Of a DNA stretch of 64,000 nt, positions 11,020 to 22,149 are shown piece by piece; position 1 is the stretch's first letter, and each line of letters starts with the position of its first letter. The translations under genes and the position numbers were made by a program. The notes under the pieces are model-generated. The model was given only the letters and a program-made list of their open reading frames with translations. It made no database searches and was not told the origin of the DNA. The stretch covers positions 6,571,891 through 6,635,890 of the forward strand of contig JAJEKV010000035.1 of NCBI GenBank assembly GCA_021234155.1, given 5' to 3'. This DNA is from Isoetes taiwanensis (taxonomy: Eukaryota; Streptophyta; Lycopodiopsida; Isoetales; Isoetaceae).

Positions 11020-12240
11020 TTGGATTATAGGCCGCAGGAAAAGTTTTGCAACATGGCATTCGAGACGCGTGAAGAGCTTGTGGAACACAAAGCTAAGTGT
11101 CCCTTCGGGCTTGAGGATTTTATGCCGGATCCGGGAGCTCTTTGGAGCTCAAGGATGGGATGGCCTGCTTTGGTCAAGTATCTGGCGCCGCAAAGACATC
11201 AAACCGGACCAATCTGCGACCTACAAATTCTCTAGTCGGGAGACGAGGCAAGATGATTTCGTCAAGGCTGTGCACATCACTGAGAAGTAAAACGATGTGG
11301 CCTATTTTGTTACCAAGTTCAAGCTCATGCTAGCACTCGATTATGATGTAAAATCTTCCTTGTGGATTATCCGCAGAGAAACTCATCTCGACTACCTAAG
11401 ATGCATGTCCGAATTTGCCATGGATAATCTCAAGGGCGGTATGGGAATAATCTGAAAAGTCTAATGTTCGTTGATGTGTGTGCGGCCCCGCAAGGGATTA
11501 AAAGGCTAAGCAATGAATGAAACCCCTGCCGAAATGGTTGGAATGGTCCATGGCAAAACCGCAGCCGACATTGGCTCAAACCCACATGCTGCAAGATAGT
11601 TCTTGAACCGAAGCCGCTTCTATGTATTGCCGGGGAAGATTGCATGAAGTTCCTTTAAAATATGGTGATAAGTTTATGGTTGTGGATATAGGCGGAGGCA
11701 CCATTGACCTAGTTACGCGCGAATCAAGAAATCCTAAGCTTTGCCAAGTTCGTGAAGTGGCGATTAGCCTTGGAGCAATGGGCGGTGGCACTTTTGTGGG
11801 CCTAACTTTGTCCAAGATGCTTGGAAAATCATCCGGTGGGTTGAAGCGTAAGAAAATGAGAGCCTTGTGTTGATATTGTGGCCATGAACGAGACCCGTAA
11901 TTTAGCTCTTTGTATGCTTCTCCATGGCCGATCCACCGTCCGGTCTCAACCTGAAGAGGTATGTTTTATATTGTTAGGATTCTTGTTTCTAGAAGGGCAA
12001 GTGGAAAGTATTCTATTGTTTTGATTTGCGTGAAAGCGTGCCAGCTTTTTTTTCATAGGAATATCGGCTCTATCATCCCTAGTGAATGAATGCCCTATGG
12101 CCAATCATGACCGGGTTTATAATAATGCAAAAGGCTACTCGTGAAAGCATTGTTGAAAAGTTGCTTCATTTGGTTATCGGCAGAGAATCATCCTTGGTGG
12201 GATGAGATTCCACATGGAAAGAAGGCAAGGATTGCATAAT
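11020..12240 (+). pseudogene. Decayed HSPA12-like Hsp70-family gene
   Basis: Translated pieces in several frames match the actin-like ATPase of HSPA12-type Hsp70 proteins. In order they are a C-x2-FxxxEELVEH-like N-terminal piece (about 11,040-11,100), a helix with Y-L-R-C-M-S-E-F-A-M-D-N-L (about 11,390-11,430), a broken E-P-E-A-A-S-M-Y-C-R segment (about 11,605-11,632), and the phosphate-2 motif F-M-V-V-D-I-G-G-G-T-I-D-L (about 11,670-11,712). G-G-G-T-F-V-G follows near 11,782. One-base losses (for example in the codon run for E-P-E-A) and stops break the frame. Known family members bind and hydrolyse ATP through these loops. The downstream part to about 12,240 is only weakly recognisable, so the 3' limit is approximate. 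Confidence 0.6.
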
Positions 12241-12509
12241 CCAGGAAATGAACAATTTGATACTTGATGGTCATTTATCTCGTCAATTAACATAGAAAAA
12301 TTGAAAAACGGTGAATCACGAGCTTATGATGTTCAAAGCTAGCCATGCAATTGCTATCTTTACAAATCTTCTTTGGCGCCATCTTGCCATTGCAGTTCTT
12401 TGAAATCTATGGTTAATGCCTTACTTCTTTTGTTATTGCCTCGGTTTACAATTTGTTATACAAGACAAGGTCCGCAAGGTAAACTTTATCCGATTTCCCC
12501 TTTCTAGTT

Positions 12510-12655
12510 GGAAAAGGCATTTACCTAAGATATCGCGGTGTCGTGGTCGCGGTCGTGACAATGAAATGGTTATGGGGAAAAGGCATTTACCTAAGATATG
12601 CTGTGTGTCAGTGCAGGTCGTGACAATGAAATGGTTATGGGCAAGGATGAGGAAT
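12510..12655 (+). repeat. Imperfect tandem duplication of about 72 bp
   Basis: AAAAGGCATTTACCTAAGAT followed by a GTCGTGACAATGAAATGGTT segment occurs twice in a row, at about 12,512-12,580 and 12,577-12,650. The first copy has an additional run of GGTCGCGGTCG. It lies 3' of the Hsp70 remnant and gives rise to overlapping short open frames, none recognised. Confidence 0.7.
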
Positions 12656-13104
12656 TGAGCAGTGTTTATCTGCCACAGGAGTTCCAGAAATTATTGACAT
12701 TGCTACTTTCAGACGTATCTTCACCAGAGGACAAACGCTTCCTGGCTATGGTTAGGATTAGCTTGTGCCTGGCCTATGCTTGTATTATGCATAGATCATA
12801 CTCCGACTCGTGAAAAATCCATAAATGCCAATATAGGATAGGAAATCATTTGTGATATTGCAACAGTGTCTCTCGTCAGGGGTTCCTTAAGCGGCTAGGA
12901 AATTCTTAAGCGGCTTATTGACTGTTTTGAGGAAAATGGGTAATACTTGAATGCCATGTATATAAGAATGCATACATGCAATCATCAATTGAATCCATTT
13001 GCCATGGAAATAATTTGTTTGTCTTCGTGTTATTGTGCTTTTTATTTACCTATGTTTGTTTTAGTTAGGGCCCGAAGGGCTCAAAATTTTTTTAATATAA
13101 CAAT

Positions 13105-13527
13105 CATACCATTAACATTATTAACATAAACCATTGCATTTAACATATCTAGATTAAAATCCCCCTTAAACCCCCTTTGGTTTGGGTGCATATTCACACG
13201 GGGGGTTACGTAGGGCAGCGAGAGCCCCAAAAAAATTATAATACATGTACAAAATTAACACCATTAAGTACATTCTCTCAAACCTTATAGTATTTTGTAA
13301 ACCTTAATATACAGTATGCAAAAATTTGTACATGTATACCCCACAAACGAGGATCGTTATGTACGGTCCAGATCTTGGAATAAAGGGCAAATATGCCCAT
13401 CCGACAGCTCTCGTTGCCCGGAGTAACCCCCCGTGTGAATATGCACCCAAACCAAAGGGGGTTTAAGGGGGATTTTAATCTAGATATGTTAAATGCAATG
13501 GTTTATGTTAATAATGTTAATGGTATG
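13105..13527. mobile_element. Foldback element with 120-bp inverted arms
   Basis: The left arm (13,105-13,224) and right arm (13,408-13,527) are near-perfect reverse complements. Landmarks are CATACCATTAACATTATTAA vs its complement, TTAAACCCCCTTTGGTTTGG vs CCAAACCAAAGGGGGTTTAA, and CACACGGGGGGTTACG vs GGAGTAACCCCCCGTGTG. The central spacer of about 183 bp contains CCCCACAAACGAGGATCGTT. There is no coding capacity. It is consistent with a foldback or MITE-like non-autonomous element, and the right arm runs into the recurrent TGTAGCATTATAACAG block. Confidence 0.75.
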
Positions 13528-13789
13528 TAGCATTATAACAGGGGGTTTCTTTTGTATTTTTGTACGTTTTTTCCTAAGGTTTTTATATGATTTCATGGAT
13601 GTATTTGACGAGGTATACTAATTAGTATATCTAGAGTGCGCATACGCTTAAACTAATTTTGATGCCTAATTCCAATGGTTTAGACCCATATGTCATATAT
13701 TTATTTGTGAGGCTATGATACATCATTAGAGTATTCCATCATTAAAATATTAGGTAATGTCTATATCTACACCCTTACACCATCCTTAA

Positions 13790-13990
13790 GGCCCCGAAGG
13801 GGCAAAAAAAATTTTTAGTTAACACAAACCATTAGTATACAACTAACATTACTAAGACAAACCATTGCTTTTAACATATCTAAATTAAAATCCCCCTTAA
13901 ACCCCCTTTGGTTTGGGTGCATATTCACACGGGGGGTTACGTAGGGCAGCGAGAGCCCTTAAAATATATTCACAATACATGTACAAAATT
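13790..13990. repeat. Half copy of the foldback arm
   Basis: GGCCCCGAAGGGGCAAAAAA followed by CAAACCATTAGTATACAACT and the CCCCCTTAAACCCCCTTTGG to GGCAGCGAGAGCCC run is one arm of the larger foldback at 15,815-16,503 without its partner. The whole block 13,408-13,960 is repeated in direct orientation at 15,518-16,070 with few differences. Confidence 0.75.
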
Positions 13991-14169
13991 AACACCAATA
14001 TGTAGCATAATAACAGGGGGTTACTTTTAGATTTTTATACGCTTTTTCACATGGTTTTTCTATGATTTCGTTGTTGTATTCGTTGAGGTGTACTAAATAG
14101 TATTTCTAGAGTGCACCTTTTATGGGCCGTTGATTTTCGTTGGTTGGAACAATCCGAGGGTTGTTGTCT

Positions 14170-14312
14170 TTCTCTGCATGTGTTTGTGCATGAACACTAC
14201 GCATGTGTATGCATGTGCATGTGCACATGCATGTGCATGTGTATTGTGCATGTGCAAGTGCAAGTGCATGTGCATGTGTGCATGTGTGTGCATGTGTGCA
14301 TATGCATGTGTA
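14170..14312. repeat. GCATGT/GTGCAT microsatellite
   Basis: Imperfect repeats of GCATGTGT and GCATGTGCAT run for about 130 bp. The sequence is almost purely alternating purine-pyrimidine. Open frames across it on both strands (Cys/Met/Val- or His/Thr-rich) are compositional artefacts. Confidence 0.85.
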
Positions 14313-15059
14313 CTTGCCCTCTTGGATTCTTATTGCCGGAGTGGATTTTACTACCACGAGATGGATTTTTTGCTCACACTTACAAAGGTATTTATTTTTT
14401 AATGTTTCTTCAGTTAGCATAATGTTTTTTTTTACGAGATATTGGTTTCCTGATTCTACAATGTAGTGCTGCAAAACCCCCTTTTGTTTCCTTCCTAAGA
14501 TTTGCTGCAGATTCAAGTTTAGGCCCCTGTTTTGCTTCCAACTCTTGGATATTTCGGCTGCCAGATTGTTCATAGCAGCCGACCTTTAGCTTCAATCAAC
14601 AAACGGATTCTTATGCACACAACAGGTGGATTATTCCACGCCCTTTTCCATGTCACGCAGATCAGTCAAATAGTGGCCACAAGAATGCATTTACATTGTA
14701 GGTTTGGAACTTTAATCGAACCATAAGGTGAATCATGCATTACCTTTAAGCTAGAGATGGAGCATTCAAAATCATATGGATTGATAAACAATGGTGTCAT
14801 TGTGAAAGAGAAATAGTTGTAGCGGAAGTAACAATATGTAGTATAATAACAGGGGTTTTTTTTGTGTTGCAAATTTTATGACTTTCAGAATAATGGGATC
14901 AATCTGCTCTATCTTTATGGTAACTTTTACTTATGTTTTATTTGTTTTATTGTCATCAAATTCAAAAGCTACAGGTGATGAAAGCCTCAAATGAATTCTA
15001 GTTTTTTTCTGGTTTGAATTCTAAAATTTTTGTCACACCTGAGGGGGGGAAAGGGGGCT

Positions 15060-15330
15060 AAGGCCCCGAAGGGGCAAAATTTTTTTTTTTGCAACACAAA
15101 CCATTAACATCCAACATGTAAAAATTAAATCCCCCAACACATAACAACCAACACATAACAACTATTGACATTAACAACCAACACATAACTACCATTGACA
15201 TTAATTAACACAACCATTGGGTCCAACACATTTAAATTAAAATCCCCCTTAAACCCCCTTTGGTTTGGGTGCATATTCACACGGGGGGTGACGTAGGGCA
15301 GCGAGAGCTGTTGGATAGGCATATTCACCC
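15060..15330. repeat. Foldback-arm variant with ACACATAACAACC repeats
   Basis: GGCCCCGAAGGGGCAAAATT, then CAACACATAACAACCAACAC repeats, then the CCCCCTTAAACCCCCTTTGG to GGCAGCGAGAG run. A close copy of this variant lies at 51,033-51,247, truncated just after CGGGGGGTGAC. Together with 15,380-15,640 it forms another, less symmetrical foldback. Confidence 0.7.
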
Positions 15331-15814
15331 CTTATTCCTTAATCTATACCGTACGTAAAGTTCCTCGTTTGTGGGGTAAGTATATTCTCTCAAACCTTAT
15401 AGTATTTTACAAACCTTAATATACACTATACAAAAACTTGTACATGCATACCCCACAAACGAGGATCGCTATGTACGGTCCAGATCTTGGAATAAAGGGC
15501 GAATATACCCATCCGACAGCTCTCGTTGCCCGGAGTAACCCCCCGTGTGAATATGCACCCAAACCAAAGGGGGTTTAAGGGGGATTTTAATCTAGATATG
15601 TTAAATGCAATGGTTTATGTTAATAATGTTAATGGTATGTAGCATTATAACAGGGGGTTTCTTTTGTATTTTTGTACGTTTTTTCCTAAGGTTTTTATAT
15701 GATTTCATGGATGTATTTGACGAGGTATACTAATTAGTATATCTAGAGTGCGCATACGCTTAAACTAATTTTGATGCCTAATTCCAATGGTTTAGACCCA
15801 TATGTCATATATTT

Positions 15815-16503
15815 ATTTGTGAGGCTATGATACATCATTAGAGTATTCCATCATTAAAATATTAGGTAATGTCTATATCTACACCCTTACACCATCCTTA
15901 AGGCCCCGAAGGGGCAAAAAAAATTTTTAGTTAACACAAACCATTAGTATACAACTAACATTACTAAGACAAACCATTGCTTTTGACACATTTAAATTAA
16001 AATCCCCCTTAAACCCCCTTTGGTTTGGGTGCATATTCACACGGGGGGTTACGTAGGGCAGCGAGAGCCCCAAAAAAATTATAATACATGTACAAAATTA
16101 ACACCATTAAGTACATTCTCTCAAACCTTATAGTATTTTGTAAACCTTAATATACAGTATGCAAAAATTTGTACATGTATACCCCACAAACGAGGATCGT
16201 TATGTACGGTCCAGATCTTGGAATAAAGGGCAAATATGCCCATCCGACAGCTCTCGTTGCCCGGAGTAACCCCCCGTGTGAATATGCACCCAAACCAAAG
16301 GGGGTTTAAGGGGGATTTTAATTTAAATGTGTCAAAAGCAATGGTTTGTCTTAATAATGTTAGTTGTATACTAATGGTTTGTGTTAACTAAAAAAATTTT
16401 TTGCCCCTTCGGGGCCTTAAGGATGGTGTAAGGGTGTAGATATAGACATTACCTAATATTTTAATGATGGAATACTCTAATGATGTATCATAGCCTCACA
16501 AAT
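15815..16503. mobile_element. Large foldback element with about 253-bp inverted arms
   Basis: The left arm (15,815-16,067) begins ATTTGTGAGGCTATGATACA and the right arm (16,251-16,503) ends with its reverse complement, TGTATCATAGCCTCACAAAT. Both contain GGCCCCGAAGGGGC (a palindrome near 15,902 and 16,405) and the CCCCCTTAAACC to CGGGGGGTTACG run. The spacer 16,068-16,250 is nearly the same as the spacer of the 13,105-13,527 element. A transcript across it would form a hairpin of roughly 250 bp. No protein is encoded. Confidence 0.8.
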
Positions 16504-16879
16504 CTAACAAAGTAGAGGTGCTCAAATTATGGAAACGGAAACGGAAACATTGCATAGAATTAGACATATAATATTATAAATAGAATTTATTAATAATGAA
16601 CAAACAGTTAAATCCTCGTTGTTTTTTCTCTAAGTTGCATACATCCATACATGCATATAGCTTTGGGTTAGGCAACCATTTATAATGGTAGAAAAGGCAC
16701 AAGCTATCCACGGAGACCAATTGGCCTATGGGACCCAAACAAGAGGTGCAGCAAGTGTATGTCCGAGTTGAAACCCCCACCCCCTCCCCCCTCCCCTCGG
16801 TCCCCGAAGGGTTGTTTGGGGGAAAAGTCGTGACAGGAATAGGTTTGCTGTTAAACTGTACAAATGCAAATACAAATAT

Positions 16880-17935
16880 ATATCATGGGGGAAAGAAATA
16901 TGTACAAGTAGGTAAGTGTCTAAGGACCGAGCTGATCTCAGCGACCATGATCTCTTGAAGGTATGATCCCAACCTCCGTACCGAGCCCGTGCTCAGCATC
17001 TCATGCAAGGGCTGGCCAGGACGGATCAGTTCAGCATAGCATATCCGAATGTCATTATAGGCCGGACAATTCTGAAGGGGCATTCGTCTTCCACAGCTCC
17101 AACCTCTGACCACCTTCTGGAAGTAGACGATGTGTCTGTCAAGGGCCCACCTTTGGAGAGGCAAGAAACCTGTTTCCTGCAATAATATCTGGTATGGACT
17201 GTGGACTTCACCCCTGGGGCCCGTGCCAAGAAAGCTTTCTGCACCTGCTTCAAGTCATTCCAAATGGCGAGGGAAATCACTGGGCCCCAGACCTCGACCC
17301 CATACAAAAGCACAAGTTCTACTAGCACCTTGAATAGGTGCAATTGGTGGGCCCAATCATACAGCTCTGCCTCGTGGCTATTGTTTTGCATTGCATAGAA
17401 TGCCTTCCAACTTGTTGGGCGCTCGCAACCGGATGGAATTGTCCCAGTTCATGGCCGACAGGAACTCCACCCCCAAATATTTGTACGCGAACACCACTTC
17501 AACATTTTGACCACGATTAGTGAGGGTTGGGGCCCTTGGCTGGCATGTGGACGATACGAAAACTACCTTGGTCTTGGCTAGTGCATGTCAGTCACCTGGC
17601 AAAATCTGTCCAGGGCATCGTGATGGTGTTGCATGTCTGCTTGAGTGTGTGCTAGGAGGTCCTCATCATCAGCATAGATCAGTATGGTGGTCTGGTGTTG
17701 TAGTTGAGTCCCCGTGTCTCCATTATCAGTGAGCCATCTCTCCAGCTGATCAATGTACAGGACAGATAGTGTGGGAGAGAGAGGGCATCCCTGGCGGACC
17801 CTAATACTGCTCTCGAATGGTTGGCCCGCCGGTTGCAGCCGGCCTGTGCATGTCTCATATAACCTATACACCGTGTCTGCAGTTCGGCAGGGTCGTCTAG
17901 CTGCTGCAATCTTGTCCACACACACTGACCCCGAT
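16880..17935 (-). pseudogene. LINE (non-LTR retrotransposon) reverse-transcriptase fragment 1
   Basis: The minus strand encodes R-L-Y-E-T-C-T-G, then R-Q-G-C-P-L-S-P-T-L-S-V-L-Y-I-D-Q-L, then the catalytic I-L-I-Y-A-D-D-E-D motif (about 17,685-17,663), and after one or more frameshifts a thumb-region K-Y-L-G-V-E-F. A C-terminal part ending in T-Y-F-F-P-P near 16,883 has C-x-A-Y-N-D-I-R-like Cys residues. The 5' part upstream of the R-L-Y-E block is absent; homology stops near 17,935. Related pieces lie at 34,570-35,010 and 42,957-43,780. Confidence 0.8.
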
Positions 17936-17946
17936 TTTTGGTCCAC

Positions 17947-18712
17947 AGTTGTTTTTTACTTGTACGGAAGTGTTGTTTTATGCCAAAAACAACACCAAAA
18001 TGGCCTCAAAAGTCCACGTGGCCCGTTTATCCGGATTTGCACAAAGAGACAGTGGTTTTTTGGCAAAAACATCCCACTGTGGTTTTTTTGGCACCTTTTT
18101 GTTTTTTTGTCAACGTGTCCTTTTTTTCACTATTGTTTTTTGCGAACTTTTGTCAACGTGTAGTTTTTTCTTGACTGTTGTTTTTCAAAGGATCTACGCG
18201 TTGTTTGTCTTCCAAAAAACGTACGTAGGTTTGAATATTAGTACATGAAAAACTGAAAAAAAATATAGTTTTTTTTTTCCTTTTCAATATGTGTTGTTTT
18301 GTTTTCTCCACTTGTAGTTTTTTAAGTTAACATTGTTTTCATAAAAAAAAACACGTAATATCCAAGAAATCCACATGTATTGTTTTAGAATAATTGTTGT
18401 TTTCAAATGTTGTTTTACTACGACAATATGTACTTATTAGATATATCTTTTTTTTCTATATGTGATGTGTTTTTTCTTTACATGTTGGTTTTAAAAGTTA
18501 TCATTGTTTTCTTAAAAAATAATACGTAGTTTTAAAGAAATCCACATATAGGGTTAAAAATAATTGTTATTTTTAAGCGTTGTTTTTCTTGATTTGATAT
18601 GTAGCTATTAAGAATATTAAAAAGTAGACACGCTGTTTCTTCAGTATTGTTTCTGCAAAAAAAATGAAATAAAATATATGTGGCCTTTATTTAAATTTAG
18701 AGAAACAACTCG
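17947..18712. mobile_element. T-rich non-autonomous element with 10-bp flanking repeat
   Basis: The direct repeat TTTGGTCCAC flanks the segment (17,937-17,946 and 18,713-18,722). The inside ends are inverted: AGTTGTTTTTTACTTG at the left and AGAAACAACT at the right. The interior is full of TTGTTTT and AAAACAAC. The 9-10-bp duplication would suit a Mutator-like non-autonomous element. The inverted repeat is short and the exact junction is off by 1-3 bp, so the class is uncertain. Confidence 0.45.
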
Positions 18713-18722
18713 TTTGGTCCAC

Positions 18723-19419
18723 TATGGAACATCTGTCTAACCAATCAAATATTGACACATGGCACTCAATCTTTAAAAAAAACAACGCCCAAACATTTAT
18801 TTTTTGGCTATTGATAATTTTAATCTAAAGGAAAAAGGCATCATGGAGCAAGCATCATTTGAATGCAAATAAAATGAATACATCATTGTAAATTTCCAAT
18901 GAACTCAAGTTTGCCTTGAAATTTTGATCTTAATTGATTCCATATTTACAATCAAGCTTGCCTTGAAACACAGATTACATTTTCACAAATTTATATATTG
19001 TATAAACTCAATTTTGCTTTATTCAGATTCTTGCCAAGGAACTGGTTTGATACATAGTAAATGATATGCATATTCTTCTTTTCATGGCAATGCCACCTTG
19101 CAAACCTGTCTATTTCCTTTCATTGTGCCAAAATATTCTGAAGAAAGGAAGGTCTCTTTAACAACCTTTAAAAGTTCGCATGTTTCTTAAATGCAATTTT
19201 ACAAATGGAGAGCTGCCAAATGTTAGATCCAGGTACCTACCCCCTCCTGTGACAAGAGCTGCCAAGCCTTGTTAGATCTTCATTCCAGTCTACTCTGTTC
19301 AAGATTCAGTTGGTGCAGGCGGGCCAAGAAGTTGGATTAAGGCATCTTTAAGGATCTGCAACGGAACCTCCAGACGGGCGGACTAGGTCATCTCTGATTG
19401 AAAGAACAGATTAGATAGT
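18723..19419. other. No gene seen
   Basis: AT-rich spacer 3' of the F-box fragment. No reading frame or repeat of note was recognised. Confidence 0.4.
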
Positions 19420-19803
19420 TTACAAGATCAAGAGAGCAGACTGAAAAAATAGATTGAACCTGCTGATGCCGTTGCTACCTACTGATACCTGTTGATGCAG
19501 TGACAGAGCATCTACGTCGTGAAGGAGCTTTGCCATCGCCAAGCAAAGGAGCTCTGCCGGATTCGCGATCGCCAAGGGGCGCCATAGCCTACTAATATGT
19601 TCAAACCTACCAAAAATCTTCAGTAAATGAGGACCCAGATATGCATAAGCGTTAAGTGACAATATTTTACGACTTTGTGCTTCTAATCTGAACCATCTTT
19701 TACAAACCAAGGAGCATGTGAATCGACAGACATGATCAAGCCTACTAAAGATCAAAGCCAAGCACTCATCCGGGATATAGAAACTCAAATCCTCACCTTC
19801 TTA
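19420..19803 (-). pseudogene. F-box protein fragment
   Basis: The minus-strand frame begins just inside an in-frame stop (near 19,803) with D-L-S-F-Y-I-P-D-E-C-L-A-L-I-F-S-R-L, followed by C-S-L-V-C-K-R-W-F-R-L-E and R-K-I-L-S-L-N. This is the classic F-box core (about residues 4-45), as in plant F-box/LRR proteins that recruit substrates to SCF ubiquitin ligases. After about residue 65 the family similarity is lost and the frame ends at 19,420. No leucine-rich repeats follow. The missing start and truncated repeat region indicate a gene fragment. The segment upstream (CTCTCTAAG) could be an exon acceptor, but no first exon was found. Confidence 0.65.
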
Positions 19804-20480
19804 GAGAGCTTGATTGTCCCATTTTTTTCCTGCTCGACTTCAAGAATGGGAAAGCATCACGTACTTATGAATTGATATAGCTGCGAAGTCATGCCTTTTT
19901 TGCAAAAAAAAAGATGTCTTATTCCAGCGGATTAGGGTCAAATGTGAGCATGGCGCAATGGCGCACTACCGGAGTAGGCTATGGCGGAATAAGATCACTA
20001 CCAGAGTAGGCTATGGCGAAATAAGCTTTGCACAGGACGTGCACAGGGAGGGAAGCACAGGGCGGAGGGAAACACATGGCCGCTAACCTCGGGACTTGCT
20101 ACAGCCAATCACATTAAAAGACTTGGATCAACATCTTAGCCGTCCATTTTGCTGTCAATCTCGACCGTCAATTTCGAGGGCCAATAACATAATAGAACGG
20201 GGATCAAGATCTCAACCGTTCATCTTGATGGTTTAATAAAATACTAGTTGCATGCATGTTTTCTAAATATATATAATAGATTTTATTTTTATCTTTAGCA
20301 GGGTTGCCTAACCCCCCCTGCATGATTTCCTGCATTCCTAGCTATGCCACGTGTCGTGCCACATAAGCCAAAATAACTGCATGCCGTCAGATTTCATATT
20401 TTCCAATCAAACGGCCATGAATATTCTAAAAATCCAGGTAATTCCTTCATCGGCCATGGCCTTCTACACCCGGCTTCCAT
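19804..20480. other. No gene seen; short direct repeats
   Basis: ACTACC(G/A)GAGTAGGCTATGGCG occurs twice (about 19,967 and 20,000). Otherwise it is spacer without a recognised gene. Confidence 0.4.
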
Positions 20481-20939
20481 TCAATCCGGCATGCGGCTAA
20501 GCTGTGCTTCGTTACCTGCCTCCAACAGCATCCTTCTCATCCTTCATACTTTATTCATCCTTCTCATGTTTATTTTTCAACAGCTTCCAGGTAACCTTAC
20601 GGGATTGGGATGGCGGGTTCAAGACTTCCGTTGTCTTCCTTGGACTGCTCTCAATTATTACCTTACCAATGATTTGCAAGTAGCTTCTTCACCATTGTAG
20701 TCTCTGAACCATAGCTACCCTTCCTTCTCTAACAATGCCTTTTTGTGGAATTATGTCCCATGCTGTATATCTCGGAGGAGCACACAAGATGCCTTATTTA
20801 ATTCTTGCTCTAGAAACTACCAGGTTAGAATTTCATGACCTATGAATCTTTGCTTATACAGTACGTGGAGATCAGGAACTTGCCAAAGAGGAAATGAGTA
20901 CATGTCCAGACCATCCACAATGGCATGGATCAAGAAACT

Positions 20940-21218
20940 TTCTTGTGAGCTCTGGCAGATGTAGCAGAGGTGTGTCAAAAAGATGCATTGGCGTAATCCT
21001 TATACCTGGAATATCATGTTGTCTGTTTATGCTCAAGTTGGAAGCCAAGAAGGTGCAAACAAGCTGCTTGATGGAGTGCCAGAGAAAAGTGCAGTTACTT
21101 TTGTGCAATGATTTGTATATATCCCTGACAAAGAAGCTTTGTATCTATTTAAGCAAATGTAGTTACAAGGTTTAGTTCCCAACAAGGTCACTTTCCACAT
21201 CCACAACGTCTGGAGGAT
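20940..21218 (+). pseudogene. PPR (pentatricopeptide repeat) gene remnant
   Basis: One frame gives M-H-W-R-N-P-Y-T-W-N-I-M-L-S-V-Y-A-Q-V-G-S, then A-N-K-L-L-D-G-V-P-E-K, then two in-frame stops around K-E-A-L-Y-L-F-K-Q-M and L-V-P-N-K-V-T-F. These are successive plant PLS-type PPR motifs (W-N-x-x-L-x-x-Y-A, A-x-x-L-F-x-x-M-P, M-x-x-x-G-x-x-P-N-x-x-T-F). PPR proteins bind organellar RNA one base per repeat. Upstream, A-D-V-A-E-V-C-Q-K in a neighbouring frame completes the preceding repeat, showing a frameshift near 20,978. It ends shortly before the LTR element at 21,305. Confidence 0.75.
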
Positions 21219-21761
21219 AGGTAATAAATTTCATACTGGTTCTCTGTTTTTATTGTACATGCATCCTATGGAATTTATCGTTCTGACTTCTTGCTTTCTT
21301 AACTTTGTCATAGTCTAGCGTTGCACCATAGGTTCTTGTGTCTTTGAGTCGTTTATGTTTGTTATTCAAGACTTTCAAGATGTTTTATGCATGCAGAGGC
21401 AGCCAGGGATCCCCACTTAGTCACGAGGACTAACCCCAGTGAGTGCATGTGCAGTGAAAGAGCAAGGCGATGGCACCAGCGCTGTTGTGGCTCATGGATG
21501 GGCGAGAAGCTTCTAGGATTGAGTTGCTAACATGGATGCTGTAACCATTGAGAATATGGATTCTTTAGATGTTAATGTTATCTGATTATATTGAGATATC
21601 GAGTATTTGCTCATTGAGTTTTGAGTGTGCAATTTAGCTGTGCAAGAGGAAGATTCAATTCTTCACCATATTCAATTGTTTGTCATACCAACCTAGAATT
21701 AGCGTAGTATTGACAAGATCCCGAGTTGCCTAGAGGGTCAACTCGGCAGGCTCGTCACAGT

Positions 21762-21773
21762 TGGTATCAGAGC
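21762..21773 (+). promoter_or_regulatory. Retrotransposon primer-binding site (initiator tRNA-Met type)
   Basis: TGGTATCAGAGC is the standard plant primer-binding site complementary to the 3' end of initiator tRNA-Met. It starts 2 bp after the LTR end (...TCACA). Confidence 0.9.
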
Positions 21774-22137
21774 AATGTTGGATCTTTGGGAGTTGGCTTG
21801 TTTGGTTGTGGCATTGTGATGCTAATGATCTTTCTTTCAGAGACATCAAGAGATGGTATCCTCAGAGGGATAAGCAATATCTAGAGGTGGTTAGCATGAA
21901 GATGCCAAGGCAAGCAAATTTTGACGATGTTGAAGGTAAGGTCTTTCTTGTGGCATGTTCAGTAAGGTGATAGCAATTGTAAGATGGTGCTGGTAAGATT
22001 GGAATATGATCGTGGTAGAGTAAGTTGCTACACGAGCTGAAGTTTTGAGTTGAGTTGAGCTATGCTTGATCTGAGATTTGAATCAAGAAAAGCTTCAGTA
22101 AATCTATCACGACCCATGAGGACATGGGTTAATTTTT

Positions 22138-22149
22138 AGAAGGGGAGAT
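22138..22149 (+). promoter_or_regulatory. Polypurine tract
   Basis: AGAAGGGGAGAT lies directly before TGTAATGG, as expected for plus-strand priming at the 3' LTR boundary. Confidence 0.7.

Noticed and set aside
17753-18248. Phe/Cys-rich plus frames resembling membrane proteins
   Set aside because: They run across T-rich repeat sequence and the antisense of LINE reverse transcriptase.
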